Shown here: positions 9,535-17,882 of the stretch, in pieces
Layout of the letters: each line of letters begins with the position of its first letter
Position numbering within the stretch: position 1 is the first letter of the stretch
Notes under the pieces: model-generated
Seen by the model: only the letters and a program-made list of their open reading frames with translations
Told to the model about the DNA's origin: nothing
Databases searched by the model: none
NCBI RefSeq assembly: GCF_014652715.1
Contig: NZ_BMZI01000005.1
Span: forward strand, 352,585-416,584
Origin: Salinicola rhizosphaerae
GTDB taxonomy: Bacteria > Pseudomonadota > Gammaproteobacteria > Pseudomonadales > Halomonadaceae
Length of the DNA stretch: 64,000 nt
Direction: 5' to 3'
Program-made: the position numbers and the translations under genes

Positions 9535-10920
9535 ATGAGTATCGTGACCACGCCCGACCTTGAACGAGCGCTCGACGCTCTACGCCCGCAACTCAAGCGC
9601 TGGCGGCGGGACTTCCACCATTACGCCGAATCCGGCTGGGTAGAGTTCAGAACCGCGTCGATCGTTGCCGAGGAGCTTGAGCGCCTGGGTTACGCCGTAA
9701 GCGTCGGCCGCGACGTGGTCGATGCCGGCAGTCGCATGGGCGTTCCCGAGCCGGAATTCCTGGCCCGGGCGCTCGAGCGCGCCCGCGAGCAGGGTGCCAT
9801 CGAACGCTGGCTACCGGCCCTCGCCGGCGGCTACACCGGCGTCGTCGCCGAGCTGGACACCGGCCGGCCAGGACCGGTGCTGGCCTACCGCGTCGATCTC
9901 GACGCGCTGGATCTCGACGAATCCGACGACGATGACCACCGTCCGGTCCAGGAGGGCTTCGCCTCCTGCAACACCGGCATGATGCACGCTTGCGGCCATG
10001 ACGGTCACACCACCATCGGGCTGGGTCTGGCGCGCCTGTTCGTCGAACTGAAAGCGCAACTGAGCGGCCGGATCAAGCTGATCTTCCAGCCCGCCGAAGA
10101 GGGCGTGCGCGGTGCCAGATCGATGGTCGAGGCCGGCGTGCTCGACGATGTCGATCTGTTCATTGCCACCCACATCGGCACCGGCGTGCCCAGCGGCAGT
10201 GTGGTCTGCGGCCATAACGGCTATCTCGCCACCACCAAGCTCGATGCCACCTTCAGCGGCGTGCCCGCTCATGCCGGCGCCAATCCGGAAGATGGTAACA
10301 ACGCACTACTCGCCGCCGCTCAGGCCGCGCTGGGTTTGCATGCCATTCCCCGCCACAGCCAGGGCGCCTCGCGTATCAACGTCGGCGTGCTCAACGCCGG
10401 CAGCGGACGCAACGTGGTGCCCGCCAATGCCACGCTCAAGCTGGAAACTCGCGGCGAAACCAGCGCAATCAACGACGAGATGCAGCGGCGCGCGCTGAAC
10501 GTGTTGCACGGCGCGGCGCAGATGCAGGGTGTCGAGATGGACTACCGTCTCGCCGGCGAAGCGCGCAACTGCGAGCCAAGCCCCGAACTGGTCACCTTCA
10601 TCCGAGAGCGAATCGACGGGCTGACCGGGATAGACACCGTGATCCCGGTCGAAAATCGCCCCTCCGGCTCGGAAGACGCCACCACCATGATGCAACGGGT
10701 ACGTGAGCGCGGGGGATTGGCGACTTACATGGTCTTCGGCGCCGACTTGAGCGCGGGCCATCATCACCAGCGTTTCGATTTCGACGAGGAGGTGCTGCCG
10801 CTTGCCGTGCGCACGCTCGCGCATCTCGCGCTCGCGGCCGATGACCCGGCACTGAAACGACATATCGTCAAAAAAGACTCACCTGCCAACAACGGCTCAC
10901 GACGACCGAGGAGAGATTGA
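9535..10920 (+). CDS. abgA: p-Aminobenzoyl-glutamate hydrolase subunit A (M20 family)
   Basis: M20D metallopeptidase-family amidohydrolase of 461 aa (E. coli AbgA 436). Metal-site motifs are the YRVDLDALDL region, MHACGHDGHTT, PAEEGVRGA with the catalytic glutamate pair, THIGTG, and a C-terminal AGHHHQRFDFDE. In E. coli, AbgA and AbgB form a Mn-dependent hydrolase that releases p-aminobenzoate and glutamate. The start at 9535 has GGAG upstream; an in-frame ATG at 9499 does not. It follows abgT by about 60 bp and runs almost directly into abgB. Confidence 0.9.
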   Translation: MSIVTTPDLERALDALRPQLKRWRRDFHHYAESGWVEFRTASIVAEELERLGYAVSVGRDVVDAGSRMGVPEPEFLARALERAREQGAIERWLPALAGGYTGVVAELDTGRPGPVLAYRVDLDALDLDESDDDDHRPVQEGFASCNTGMMHACGHDGHTTIGLGLARLFVELKAQLSGRIKLIFQPAEEGVRGARSMVEAGVLDDVDLFIATHIGTGVPSGSVVCGHNGYLATTKLDATFSGVPAHAGANPEDGNNALLAAAQAALGLHAIPRHSQGASRINVGVLNAGSGRNVVPANATLKLETRGETSAINDEMQRRALNVLHGAAQMQGVEMDYRLAGEARNCEPSPELVTFIRERIDGLTGIDTVIPVENRPSGSEDATTMMQRVRERGGLATYMVFGADLSAGHHHQRFDFDEEVLPLAVRTLAHLALAADDPALKRHIVKKDSPANNGSRRPRRD

Positions 10921-10922
10921 CC

Positions 10923-12386
10923 ATGGATGCCACCGTCGAATGCTCATCGACCCGACGTCTCGACGCGCTGGTCGAGGCCAAGCGCGAGCGCTTCATCGAC
11001 TACGCCAATCAGGTGTGGGAATTCGCCGAAACCCGCTTCGTCGAGAGTCGCTCTGCCGCCACGCTGAGTGAAGCGCTGGAAGCCGAGGGCTTTCGCGTAG
11101 AGCGCGGTACCGGCGGACTCGAAACCGCCTTCGTTGCCAGTTACGGTAACGGCAAGCCGGTCATCGCGCTGCTCGGCGAATACGATGCCCTCGCCGGTCT
11201 CAGCCAGCGCGGTGAAGCCAGTCAGGCCGAACCGCTGATCGACGACGGCAACGGCCACGGGTGTGGCCACAATCTGCTGGGCGTCGCCGCGCTGGCCGGC
11301 GCAGTTGGCGTGCGCGACTACATGGACGAAAACGCGCTTCCCGGCACCGTGCGTTTCTATGGCTGCCCCGGCGAAGAAGGCGGCTCCGGCAAGACCTTCA
11401 TGGTGCGCGAGGGGGTGTTCGACGATGTCGATGCAGCGCTGACCTGGCACCCGCAGGCGTTCAACGCGATCTTCTCGACGCCGACGCTCGCCAACATTCA
11501 GGCCTACTTCCGCTTCAAGGGCACTTCGGCTCACGCGGCCAATTCTCCGCACCTCGGTCGCAGCGCGCTGGATGCGGTGGAACTCATGAACGTCGGCGCC
11601 AATTACCTGCGCGAACACATCGTGCCGGACGCGCGCCTGCACTACTCGATCACTCGCACCGGCGGCGCCTCGCCCAACGTCGTTCAGGCGGATGCCGAAG
11701 TGCTCTATCTGATGCGTGCCCGGCGCATGAGCGACGCGCAGGCGATCTTCGAGCGCATCCAGAAGATCGCCGAGGGTGCCGCGCTGATGACCGGCACCGA
11801 GGTCGAGATGACGTTCGACAAGGCGTGCTCCGGCTACCGCCCCAATCGCACGCTGGAGCGGCTGATGTACTCCCAGTTCGAGGCGTTCGGCCCGCCGTGT
11901 CACGATGCCGAAGAGAAAACCTACGGGGAGCGCATCAAGGCGACCGTGAGCGATGACGACCTGCGTACCACCTACGCCAACATCATCGCTGCCGGCGGGG
12001 AAGCCGCCGACGCTTATGTGGCGGGGCTCGCTGACAAGGCGCTGACCGACGATCTCGCCCCTTACAGCGCCAGCGAGGAATTGATGTACGGCTCCACCGA
12101 TGTCGGTGACGTCAGCTGGGTCGTGCCGACCGCGCAGTGTTACGTCAGCTGCTTTGCCCTGGGCACGCCGTTGCACACCTGGCAGGTGGTCGCACAGGGG
12201 CGTAGCTCGCTTGGCCACAAGGGCATGTTGCAGGCCGCCAAGGTGATGGCAGGAACCGCGGTGGCGCTGCTAGAAAATCCCGAGACCGTGGAGGCAGCTC
12301 GCGAGGAGCTAAATGCGGCGACGAGTCGCGAACCTTATCGCTGCCCGATCCCCGATGGCGTCACCCCGTCGCCGCTGAGGGCGTAA
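10923..12386 (+). CDS. abgB: p-Aminobenzoyl-glutamate hydrolase subunit B (M20 family)
   Basis: M20-family protein of 487 aa (E. coli AbgB 481), paralogous to AbgA and its expected partner subunit. Metal-ligand motifs are LGEYDALAGLSQ, GHGCGHNLLG, CPGEEGGSGK and TWHPQ. AbgB-type features include the SPNVVQADAEVLYLMRA dimerisation region. The ATG at 10923 lies 2 bp past the abgA stop, with GAGGAGAG of the ribosome binding site inside the end of abgA, so the two subunits are probably translationally coupled. The 88-bp direct repeat begins 22 bp after its stop. Confidence 0.9.
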   Translation: MDATVECSSTRRLDALVEAKRERFIDYANQVWEFAETRFVESRSAATLSEALEAEGFRVERGTGGLETAFVASYGNGKPVIALLGEYDALAGLSQRGEASQAEPLIDDGNGHGCGHNLLGVAALAGAVGVRDYMDENALPGTVRFYGCPGEEGGSGKTFMVREGVFDDVDAALTWHPQAFNAIFSTPTLANIQAYFRFKGTSAHAANSPHLGRSALDAVELMNVGANYLREHIVPDARLHYSITRTGGASPNVVQADAEVLYLMRARRMSDAQAIFERIQKIAEGAALMTGTEVEMTFDKACSGYRPNRTLERLMYSQFEAFGPPCHDAEEKTYGERIKATVSDDDLRTTYANIIAAGGEAADAYVAGLADKALTDDLAPYSASEELMYGSTDVGDVSWVVPTAQCYVSCFALGTPLHTWQVVAQGRSSLGHKGMLQAAKVMAGTAVALLENPETVEAAREELNAATSREPYRCPIPDGVTPSPLRA

Positions 12387-12408
12387 ATCCTCCCACTTCT
12401 TAACTAGC

Positions 12409-12496
12409 CACGCGGGCCGCGGCCCTCGCCGCTGCTGCCCGCTCATACCGAATCACCATCTCCGACTCATCCCGCGTAGCAGAAGAACCATTCTTG
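12409..12496. repeat. 88-bp direct repeat, right copy, flanking abg module
   Basis: Partner of 6640-6727 (85 of 88 bases identical). On the minus strand the coding-like frame of this copy reaches a TAA at 12400-12402, six bases past the repeat, so this copy looks like the true 3' end of a gene whose body is gone or unrecognisable. Upstream in the same frame the residues (around PMSRLASTFVQAGDKNG) match no family I recognise. A protein of 44 aa or more is formally possible but not supported. Confidence 0.8.
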
Positions 12497-12586
12497 TCAC
12501 CTGCCTGAACGAAAGTCGAAGCTAACCGAGACATTGGCGAGCTCGCGACGATAACCGGCGGCTCGCTCGAACGGGTTCCCCAGACG

Positions 12587-13897
12587 ATGCATCCAACTAC
12601 GCAGGCGATGCCCATGAACCGGCCAGCAGTCTCTTTTTCCATCGATGGCGATGTTGCCGTCGAATCACCCTCGCCGATGCCAATCGGACACGCACCTCTC
12701 GAGGCGAAGGCACCGGATGCCGGTAACATCCACTGGCAGCGCTTCAGCGTCTCTTTCGAGTATCCCGTGGCGTTCAGCCGGGAGATTTTCTCACCGGACA
12801 ATCCTCTGCTCGCGGATGCCATTTCCCGGCGCGAGCAAGGCAAGGCTCACCGCTGCCTGATCTTTATCGACGCCGGCGTGGCAGCGACTTGGCCCAACCT
12901 AGATTCGCAGATCAAAACCTATTTCAGCGTACACGCCGAGCGAATGGCGCTGGTCACCTCGCCTGTCGTCGTGAGCGGCGGCGAGGCGGTCAAGAATCAC
13001 CTCGGCGAGATTCAGGGCATGCTCGACGAAATCCGCTGTCACGGTGTCGACCGTCACGCCTACGTGATTGCCATCGGCGGTGGTGCCGTGCTGGATGCGG
13101 TCGGAATGGCGGCTGCCATCGGCCATCGCGGGGTGCGGTTGATTCGTCTGCCGACGACGGTGCTATCCCAGAATGACAGCGGTGTGGGCGTCAAGAACGC
13201 GGTCAATTTTCAAGGCCTCAAGAATTTCATCGGCACCTTTGCCCCACCGTGGGCGGTTCTCAACGATTTCGATTTCCTGGCGACCCTGGCCCGACGGGAT
13301 CGCATCAGCGGTATCTCGGAGGCGGTAAAGGTTGCGCTGATACGTGATGCGGCCTTTTTCGACTGGCTGGAGAGTCACGCCGATCAGCTCGCGGTCTTCG
13401 ATCCGCGCGCGGAAGAGACGATGATCCGTCGCAGCGCGGAGCTGCACATGCGTCAGATCGCGCAAGGCGGCGACCCGTTCGAGCTCGGCTCATCGCGACC
13501 GCTGGATTACGGCCACTGGGCAGCCCACAAGTTGGAAGCGCTGACGCACCATGCGGTAAGCCATGGCGAGGCTGTCGCTATCGGCATCGCGTTGGATGCG
13601 CGCTACTCGGTACTCGCCGGCCTGCTGCCACCCGGCGCCGAGTGGCGGATCGTCTGGTTGCTCAGACGCCTCGGCATGTCGCTGTTTCACGAACAGCTGC
13701 TCGAGATCGACGATGACGGACGCCCCGCCATTCTCAACGGCCTGCGGGAGTTCCAGGAGCATCTCGGCGGTGAATTGACGGTGACGCTACTCGGCGGCAT
13801 CGGTCAGGGCGTCGATGTCCACACCATAGATGAACATCTGGTCGTGGAAGCCATTCAGTGGCTACGCGAGGAGGCGCAACGCGATGCAGCTGCCTGA
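12587..13897 (+). CDS. eboD: EboD, 3-dehydroquinate synthase-like protein
   Basis: Dehydroquinate synthase-superfamily protein of 436 aa, a paralogue distinct from shikimate AroB. The N-terminal half carries the dinucleotide-binding loop AIGGGAVLDAVGMAAA. The C-terminal half keeps metal-site segments SEAVKVALIRD (Glu), HKLEALTHHAVSHGEAVAIG (two His), and LPTTVLSQNDSGVGVKNAVN for substrate binding. The first about 40 residues are unlike the fold, so the start is uncertain; ATGs at 12608 and 12614 are alternatives, and no start has a strong ribosome binding site. It overlaps eboE by 14 bp and heads the eboD-eboE-eboC unit. In ebo clusters this enzyme presumably makes or modifies a cyclitol or quinate-like moiety; its reaction is unproven. 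Confidence 0.85.
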   Translation: MHPTTQAMPMNRPAVSFSIDGDVAVESPSPMPIGHAPLEAKAPDAGNIHWQRFSVSFEYPVAFSREIFSPDNPLLADAISRREQGKAHRCLIFIDAGVAATWPNLDSQIKTYFSVHAERMALVTSPVVVSGGEAVKNHLGEIQGMLDEIRCHGVDRHAYVIAIGGGAVLDAVGMAAAIGHRGVRLIRLPTTVLSQNDSGVGVKNAVNFQGLKNFIGTFAPPWAVLNDFDFLATLARRDRISGISEAVKVALIRDAAFFDWLESHADQLAVFDPRAEETMIRRSAELHMRQIAQGGDPFELGSSRPLDYGHWAAHKLEALTHHAVSHGEAVAIGIALDARYSVLAGLLPPGAEWRIVWLLRRLGMSLFHEQLLEIDDDGRPAILNGLREFQEHLGGELTVTLLGGIGQGVDVHTIDEHLVVEAIQWLREEAQRDAAA

Positions 13898-15068
13898 CGA
13901 TCTGGGTCAACTGACCTACTGCCTCAACATTCATCCGACGCAGACCTGGGATGCGGTTCGCACCGCGCTGCTCGGGCCGGTTCGCGCCGTGAAAGCCGCC
14001 CAGTCGCCGGACGCGCCCTTCGGTGTGGGCCTGCGGCTCTCGGCCCAGGCGCTCGAGGAGCTGCGCGCGCCGGACGCGCGTGCCGAATTGAAGGAAATCC
14101 TGGTGCGAGAAGACTTCCGCGTCGTCACCATGAACGGTTTTCCCTTTGGGCCGTTTCACGGTATTCCGGTCAAACAGAACGTCTATCAGCCTGACTGGAA
14201 ACAGCGGGCGCGCCTCGACTACACCTGCTGGCTCGCCGACCTCATGTCGGAGCTGGGCAGTGCCGGGGAGACGCTCAGTCTCAGCACGGTTCCCGGCACC
14301 TACAAGCCGCTGGCCCGCGGCAATGAAGCGGAGATGGCCGATAACCTGCTCAAGGCCGTTGCCCACTGCATCGACCTGAGAGCCCGCACGCAGGTCACGA
14401 TCGCCCTCGCGCTGGAGCCGGAGCCCTACTGCTTTCTCGAGACCATCGCCGAAAGCGTTGCGTTCTTCCGCGAGCACCTTTTTTCGCCGGCGGCCGCCGA
14501 ACGCGTGTCAAGGCTCACCGGCCTCTCTCTAGATGAAGCGCGCGAGGCGCTCCCCCGCCACCTGGGGCTCTGCTACGACGTCTGCCACGCCGCCGTGGAG
14601 TTCGAGGATCCGGCGACCAGTCTTGCCATGCTGCGCGAGGCCAACATCCCGATTCACAAGCTGCAACTGAGCGCCGCGCTGCGTGTACCGCACATCGATG
14701 CGGCTCATCGTGAAGCCTTGCAACCATTCTGCGAGCGCACCTATCTCCATCAGGTCGTTGCCAAGGCCGAGGATGGGCTCGTGCGCTATGCTGATCTGCC
14801 CGAAGCGCTCGCCGACGACTCACGTAAAGACGGTGAAGAGTGGCGCGTGCATTTCCACGTGCCGATCTTCGTCGACACCGTCGAGCCGTTCCAGACCACG
14901 CAACCATTCCTGCGTGAGATTCTCGCGCTACATCGCGAACGCCCGATCTCGTCGCATCTGGAAGTGGAGACCTACACATGGCAGGTATTACCGGAAACCC
15001 TACGCCGCGAGAGTGTGGTGACGGCGATCGGTCGCGAGCTGACGTGGGTGAAATCGCAGCTGGCATGA
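13884..15068 (+). CDS. eboE: EboE, TIM-barrel sugar isomerase/AP-endonuclease-like
   Basis: Protein of 394 aa with xylose isomerase/AP endonuclease-type TIM-barrel features. Metal-binding-like residues appear in LALEPEPYCFLE, LGLCYDVCHAAVEFEDP and RVHFHVPIF, with a terminal LEVETYTWQVLP. The opening GQLTYCLNIHPTQTWDA is typical of EboE (called metabolite traffic protein in databases). The start at 13884 is inside the end of eboD and has GAGGAG eight to ten bases upstream. Its last bases overlap eboC in an ATGA. Cytoplasmic; the substrate is unknown. Confidence 0.88.
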   Translation: MQLPDDLGQLTYCLNIHPTQTWDAVRTALLGPVRAVKAAQSPDAPFGVGLRLSAQALEELRAPDARAELKEILVREDFRVVTMNGFPFGPFHGIPVKQNVYQPDWKQRARLDYTCWLADLMSELGSAGETLSLSTVPGTYKPLARGNEAEMADNLLKAVAHCIDLRARTQVTIALALEPEPYCFLETIAESVAFFREHLFSPAAAERVSRLTGLSLDEAREALPRHLGLCYDVCHAAVEFEDPATSLAMLREANIPIHKLQLSAALRVPHIDAAHREALQPFCERTYLHQVVAKAEDGLVRYADLPEALADDSRKDGEEWRVHFHVPIFVDTVEPFQTTQPFLREILALHRERPISSHLEVETYTWQVLPETLRRESVVTAIGRELTWVKSQLA

Positions 15069-15940
15069 AGTCGGCCACGCCAGGCTTCCACATCTGGCTG
15101 GAGCTGGGGCGTGTTTCCAACCTGCCCACGGTGTGGAGCAACGTACTGGCTGGCGCCGTGCTCGCGGGGGCAGCATGGCAGATGGAAGCGCTGGCCGCGG
15201 CGCTCGGCGCGTTGACGCTCTTCTACCTGGGCGGCATGTACCTCAACGATGCCTGCGATGCCAATATCGATGCACGTGAGCGAGCCAACCGGCCGATTCC
15301 ACGCGGCGATATCGACCGTCTCACCGTGGCCCTGATCGGCGCGACGATGCTGGGGCTCGGCGCCCTGGTGCTGTTTCTCTGTCGCGTGGAAGCCGGCGTG
15401 ACCGGTCTGGCGCTGATCGCCGCAATTCTAGGCTACGATTGGTGGCACAAGCGCATTGGCTGGAGCCCGCTGTTAATGGGGGCCTGCCGTCTTCTGACCT
15501 ACGTGACTGCCGCACTGGCGTTCAATGCGACACTGGGCGAGGCGCTACTTTGGGGTGCCCTCGGTTTGACCTGCCACGTCGTCGGACTGACCTACGCCGC
15601 GCGTCAGGAAGCGTACGACCGGCTCGGTGCCGTGTGGCCGCTGGGCGTCATGGCGATTCCCGTCGTCGTGATGATTGTGGCGATGCTGACGGGTCCGTTC
15701 CCGTCGCTGCTGGCGCTCTGCCTGTGGATCGCCTATCTCGCGTGGTGCGGCCGCTGCCTGTGGCTGCTGTTTCGACGCGCACCTGGCGATGTCCCGCGTG
15801 CCGTCGTTGGCCTGATCGCCGCGATCTCGCTTTACGACGCCACGCTGATGGCAAGCCTCGACGCCAACCTGCCGGCACTGCTAGCTGCCGGCGCATTCAT
15901 CGCCACGCTGGCGCTGCAGCGGGTGACCTCCGGCACCTGA
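15065..15940 (+). CDS. eboC: EboC, UbiA-like prenyltransferase
   Basis: Polytopic UbiA-superfamily protein of 291 aa. The prenyl-diphosphate Mg-binding motif is present as NDACDANIDARER (NDxxDxxxD), followed by RPIPRGDI. The second Asp-rich motif is not obvious: the corresponding loop reads YAARQEAYDRLG. Preceded by LGRVSNLPTVWSN, a typical UbiA start. The ATG at 15065 overlaps the eboE stop by 4 bp, which argues for this start rather than one 29 codons upstream. In ebo clusters it is thought to attach a lipid-like group or act in the membrane during precursor transfer. A perfect hairpin follows 78 bp downstream. Confidence 0.88.
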   Translation: MKSATPGFHIWLELGRVSNLPTVWSNVLAGAVLAGAAWQMEALAAALGALTLFYLGGMYLNDACDANIDARERANRPIPRGDIDRLTVALIGATMLGLGALVLFLCRVEAGVTGLALIAAILGYDWWHKRIGWSPLLMGACRLLTYVTAALAFNATLGEALLWGALGLTCHVVGLTYAARQEAYDRLGAVWPLGVMAIPVVVMIVAMLTGPFPSLLALCLWIAYLAWCGRCLWLLFRRAPGDVPRAVVGLIAAISLYDATLMASLDANLPALLAAGAFIATLALQRVTSGT

Positions 15941-16018
15941 CGGCGCGAGGCGTCGTCTTCAGGCCCCCTTGATGCTCGGCGACCACCGGTCGACACCGAC
16001 TATTGCACCAGCCCTTCA

Positions 16019-16048
16019 CGAAAGATCCGGCTATCGCCGGATCTTTCG
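16019..16048. terminator. Perfect 13-bp hairpin between convergent eboC and eboF
   Basis: A perfect inverted repeat (CGAAAGATCCGGC, 4-nt loop TATC, then its complement) lies in the 154-bp gap between two convergent genes. The stem is long and the loop tight, as in an intrinsic terminator. T-rich sequence is present only in the stem end (ATCTTTCG), so it may act on both strands or as an mRNA 3'-end stabiliser. Confidence 0.75.
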
Positions 16049-16094
16049 TCTGCCTCGATTCTCTCGCGGTCGTCTCAATCGTCTCGAAGCCCTG

Positions 16095-17543
16095 TCATGA
16101 TGTCGGCCCTGTCTCGCTCTCCGTGGCCACGCTTGGGACGTCTTCGGCCATCGTCGCGTCTGGGCCGAACACGTGGTCGAGCACCAGCGCCTTGAAGTCC
16201 GTGGCCGCCACCGACTCGTCCGGCATCAGGGAAGCGTTCGAGGAGATCACCAGCGGTCCGTCCTGCGGATCGTCCGTCAAACGCCCGTGGGAGCCTTTGA
16301 CGAGCGATGTCTCCTTCAGCGAGATCACGTCGAGTAACTGACGCATGCCGAGCTTGCGTTTGGCTAGTCGCCAGGCCGCCGAGAACTTCGGCGACTTGAG
16401 TGCCGGGTCGAAGAAAAGCTCGACCGGGTCATAACCGGGCTTGCGGTGGATATCCACGGTGCGAGCGTAATCAGGCGCTCGGGTGTCATCTAGCCAGTAG
16501 TAGTAGCTGAACCAGCGATCCGCGCGGCTGATGGCCACGAGTTCGCCGGCATTGGGATGATCCAGCCCGTTTGCGGCTTTCGCTTCGTTTCCCCAGACGG
16601 ATTCGACGCCATCCAGTCGTTCGAGTAGCGCTCTCACCGCCGGAATATCGTCCGGCTCGCGAACGTAGACATGTGCGATCTGATGATCGGCAACGGCAAA
16701 GGCGCGGGAAGCCCCAGGGTCGAGCTGTTCGCGGCCCTTTTCGTCACGAACCGCAATCCAGCCCGCCTCGCGCAGCGCACGATTGATATGGACAGCGTCG
16801 GTCACCGGCGTGATGCCGTACTCGGAAACGACGATCACCTCGCGGCCCTCGCGTTCACATTCGGCGATCAATTCACCGCAGAGCGCGTCCACATCGCGCA
16901 GATCCCGCTGCAGTTCCGGGTGATCGAGATCGGGGCCAAGCCGCTGCAGGTTGTAGTCCAGATGCGGCAGATAGGTCAGCGTCAGTGTCGGGTTCCGCGT
17001 CTCCATCACGTGGCGCGTCGCATCACCGATCCAGCGGCTGGAAGACATATCCGCCATCGGCCCCCAGAACGTGAACAGCGGGAACGTGCCTAGCTTGGCA
17101 TCAAGTTCGTCGTGCAGGTCGGGAGGGAATGTGTAGTGGTCCGGCAGCTTGCGCCCGTCGGCGGGATACATCGGCCGCGGCGTCGCGCTCCAGTCCGCCG
17201 TCGAGTACATGTTGTACCACCAGAACAGCTTCGCGCACGTGAAAGCGGGATCGCGCTTTTTGCCAGCTTCCCATATCTTCTCACCGCCAATAAGACGGTT
17301 GGATTGACGCCAGAGCCAGATTTCCGAGAGATCGCGAAAGTACCAGCCGTTCGCGACCGCGCCATGCTCGCCCGGAGGACGCCCGGTCAGCAGTGTCATC
17401 TGTGCGCTGCAGGTCACCGCAGGCGTCACCGTTTTCAATGGCCGCTGTGCGCCACGTGCTGCCAGGCGCTGAAGGTGCGGCGTATGCTCTCCGACCAGGC
17501 GCGGCGTCAAACCCACGACCAGAATCACTAGCGTTCGTTTCAT
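16095..17543 (-). CDS. eboF: EboF, alkaline phosphatase/nucleotide pyrophosphatase family
   Basis: Alkaline phosphatase-superfamily protein of 482 aa, type I phosphodiesterase/nucleotide pyrophosphatase group. Recognisable: an N-terminal VVGLTPRLVGEHTPHL metal region, the nucleophile segment TPAVTCSAQMTLLTG, PHLDYNLQRLGPD, VSEYGITPV where classical members have SDHG, and a late DIHRKPGYDPVELFFDP. No signal peptide or membrane anchor is clear, so it is probably cytoplasmic. It is the only ebo gene on the minus strand, sitting between the eboDEC and eboAB units and convergent with eboC. EboF is the least universal member of known ebo clusters. Confidence 0.82.
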   Translation of the reverse strand: MKRTLVILVVGLTPRLVGEHTPHLQRLAARGAQRPLKTVTPAVTCSAQMTLLTGRPPGEHGAVANGWYFRDLSEIWLWRQSNRLIGGEKIWEAGKKRDPAFTCAKLFWWYNMYSTADWSATPRPMYPADGRKLPDHYTFPPDLHDELDAKLGTFPLFTFWGPMADMSSSRWIGDATRHVMETRNPTLTLTYLPHLDYNLQRLGPDLDHPELQRDLRDVDALCGELIAECEREGREVIVVSEYGITPVTDAVHINRALREAGWIAVRDEKGREQLDPGASRAFAVADHQIAHVYVREPDDIPAVRALLERLDGVESVWGNEAKAANGLDHPNAGELVAISRADRWFSYYYWLDDTRAPDYARTVDIHRKPGYDPVELFFDPALKSPKFSAAWRLAKRKLGMRQLLDVISLKETSLVKGSHGRLTDDPQDGPLVISSNASLMPDESVAATDFKALVLDHVFGPDATMAEDVPSVATESETGPTS

Positions 17544-17882
17544 GCAAGCCTCTCCCGTACCTCATGCTCTCTAACGCTCTCGCCGATATGGGCGAAGTAC
17601 CCGGCAACGGTTGAAACGAAAGGAGAAAAAGAAACTATCTGTAAACGCTGCATATCAGGTAGCGAGTTTTGGGGCAATCGAGGCTTGGGAAAACCGCAAA
17701 ATTCAGCACCAAAAAAGGGTAAAAGTCACCTTCGCAGATGGATTTTAGATGAAAATAGTTAAAGAAATTACGATAAAAAACAGTAGAGATTCGGCGCGAT
17801 AATTCGCCAGATAATTGAGCTTGGGTCTCACGCTTGGCGCTCGATAAAGTGTTTTTCAGGGAACACTTGAGAGGGCGGTTAC
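17544..17882. promoter_or_regulatory. AT-rich divergent intergenic region, eboF / eboA
   Basis: This 339-bp gap must drive eboF leftward and eboA-eboB rightward. Roughly 17620-17820 is strikingly A/T-rich (runs of A and T, few G/C) next to very GC-rich coding DNA. No gene is supported. I see no confident promoter pair. An inverted repeat directly before eboA is listed separately. Confidence 0.5.
17847..17868 (+). promoter_or_regulatory. Inverted repeat in the eboA leader
   Basis: AAGTGTT, an 8-nt spacer, then AACACTT: perfect 7-bp arms ending immediately before the GAGAGGG ribosome binding site of eboA. It could be a leader hairpin that affects translation of eboA-eboB or an operator for an unknown regulator. 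Confidence 0.4.

Noticed and set aside
12400..12843. Leftward open frame covering the right 88-bp repeat and the start of eboD
   Set aside because: Most of it is antisense to eboD and the family is unknown. I describe only the repeat part as a possible gene remnant.
12587..13897. Shikimate-pathway 3-dehydroquinate synthase (aroB)
   Set aside because: It has an extra N-terminus, lacks aroK-type neighbours and is linked to eboE and eboC, so EboD is the better call.
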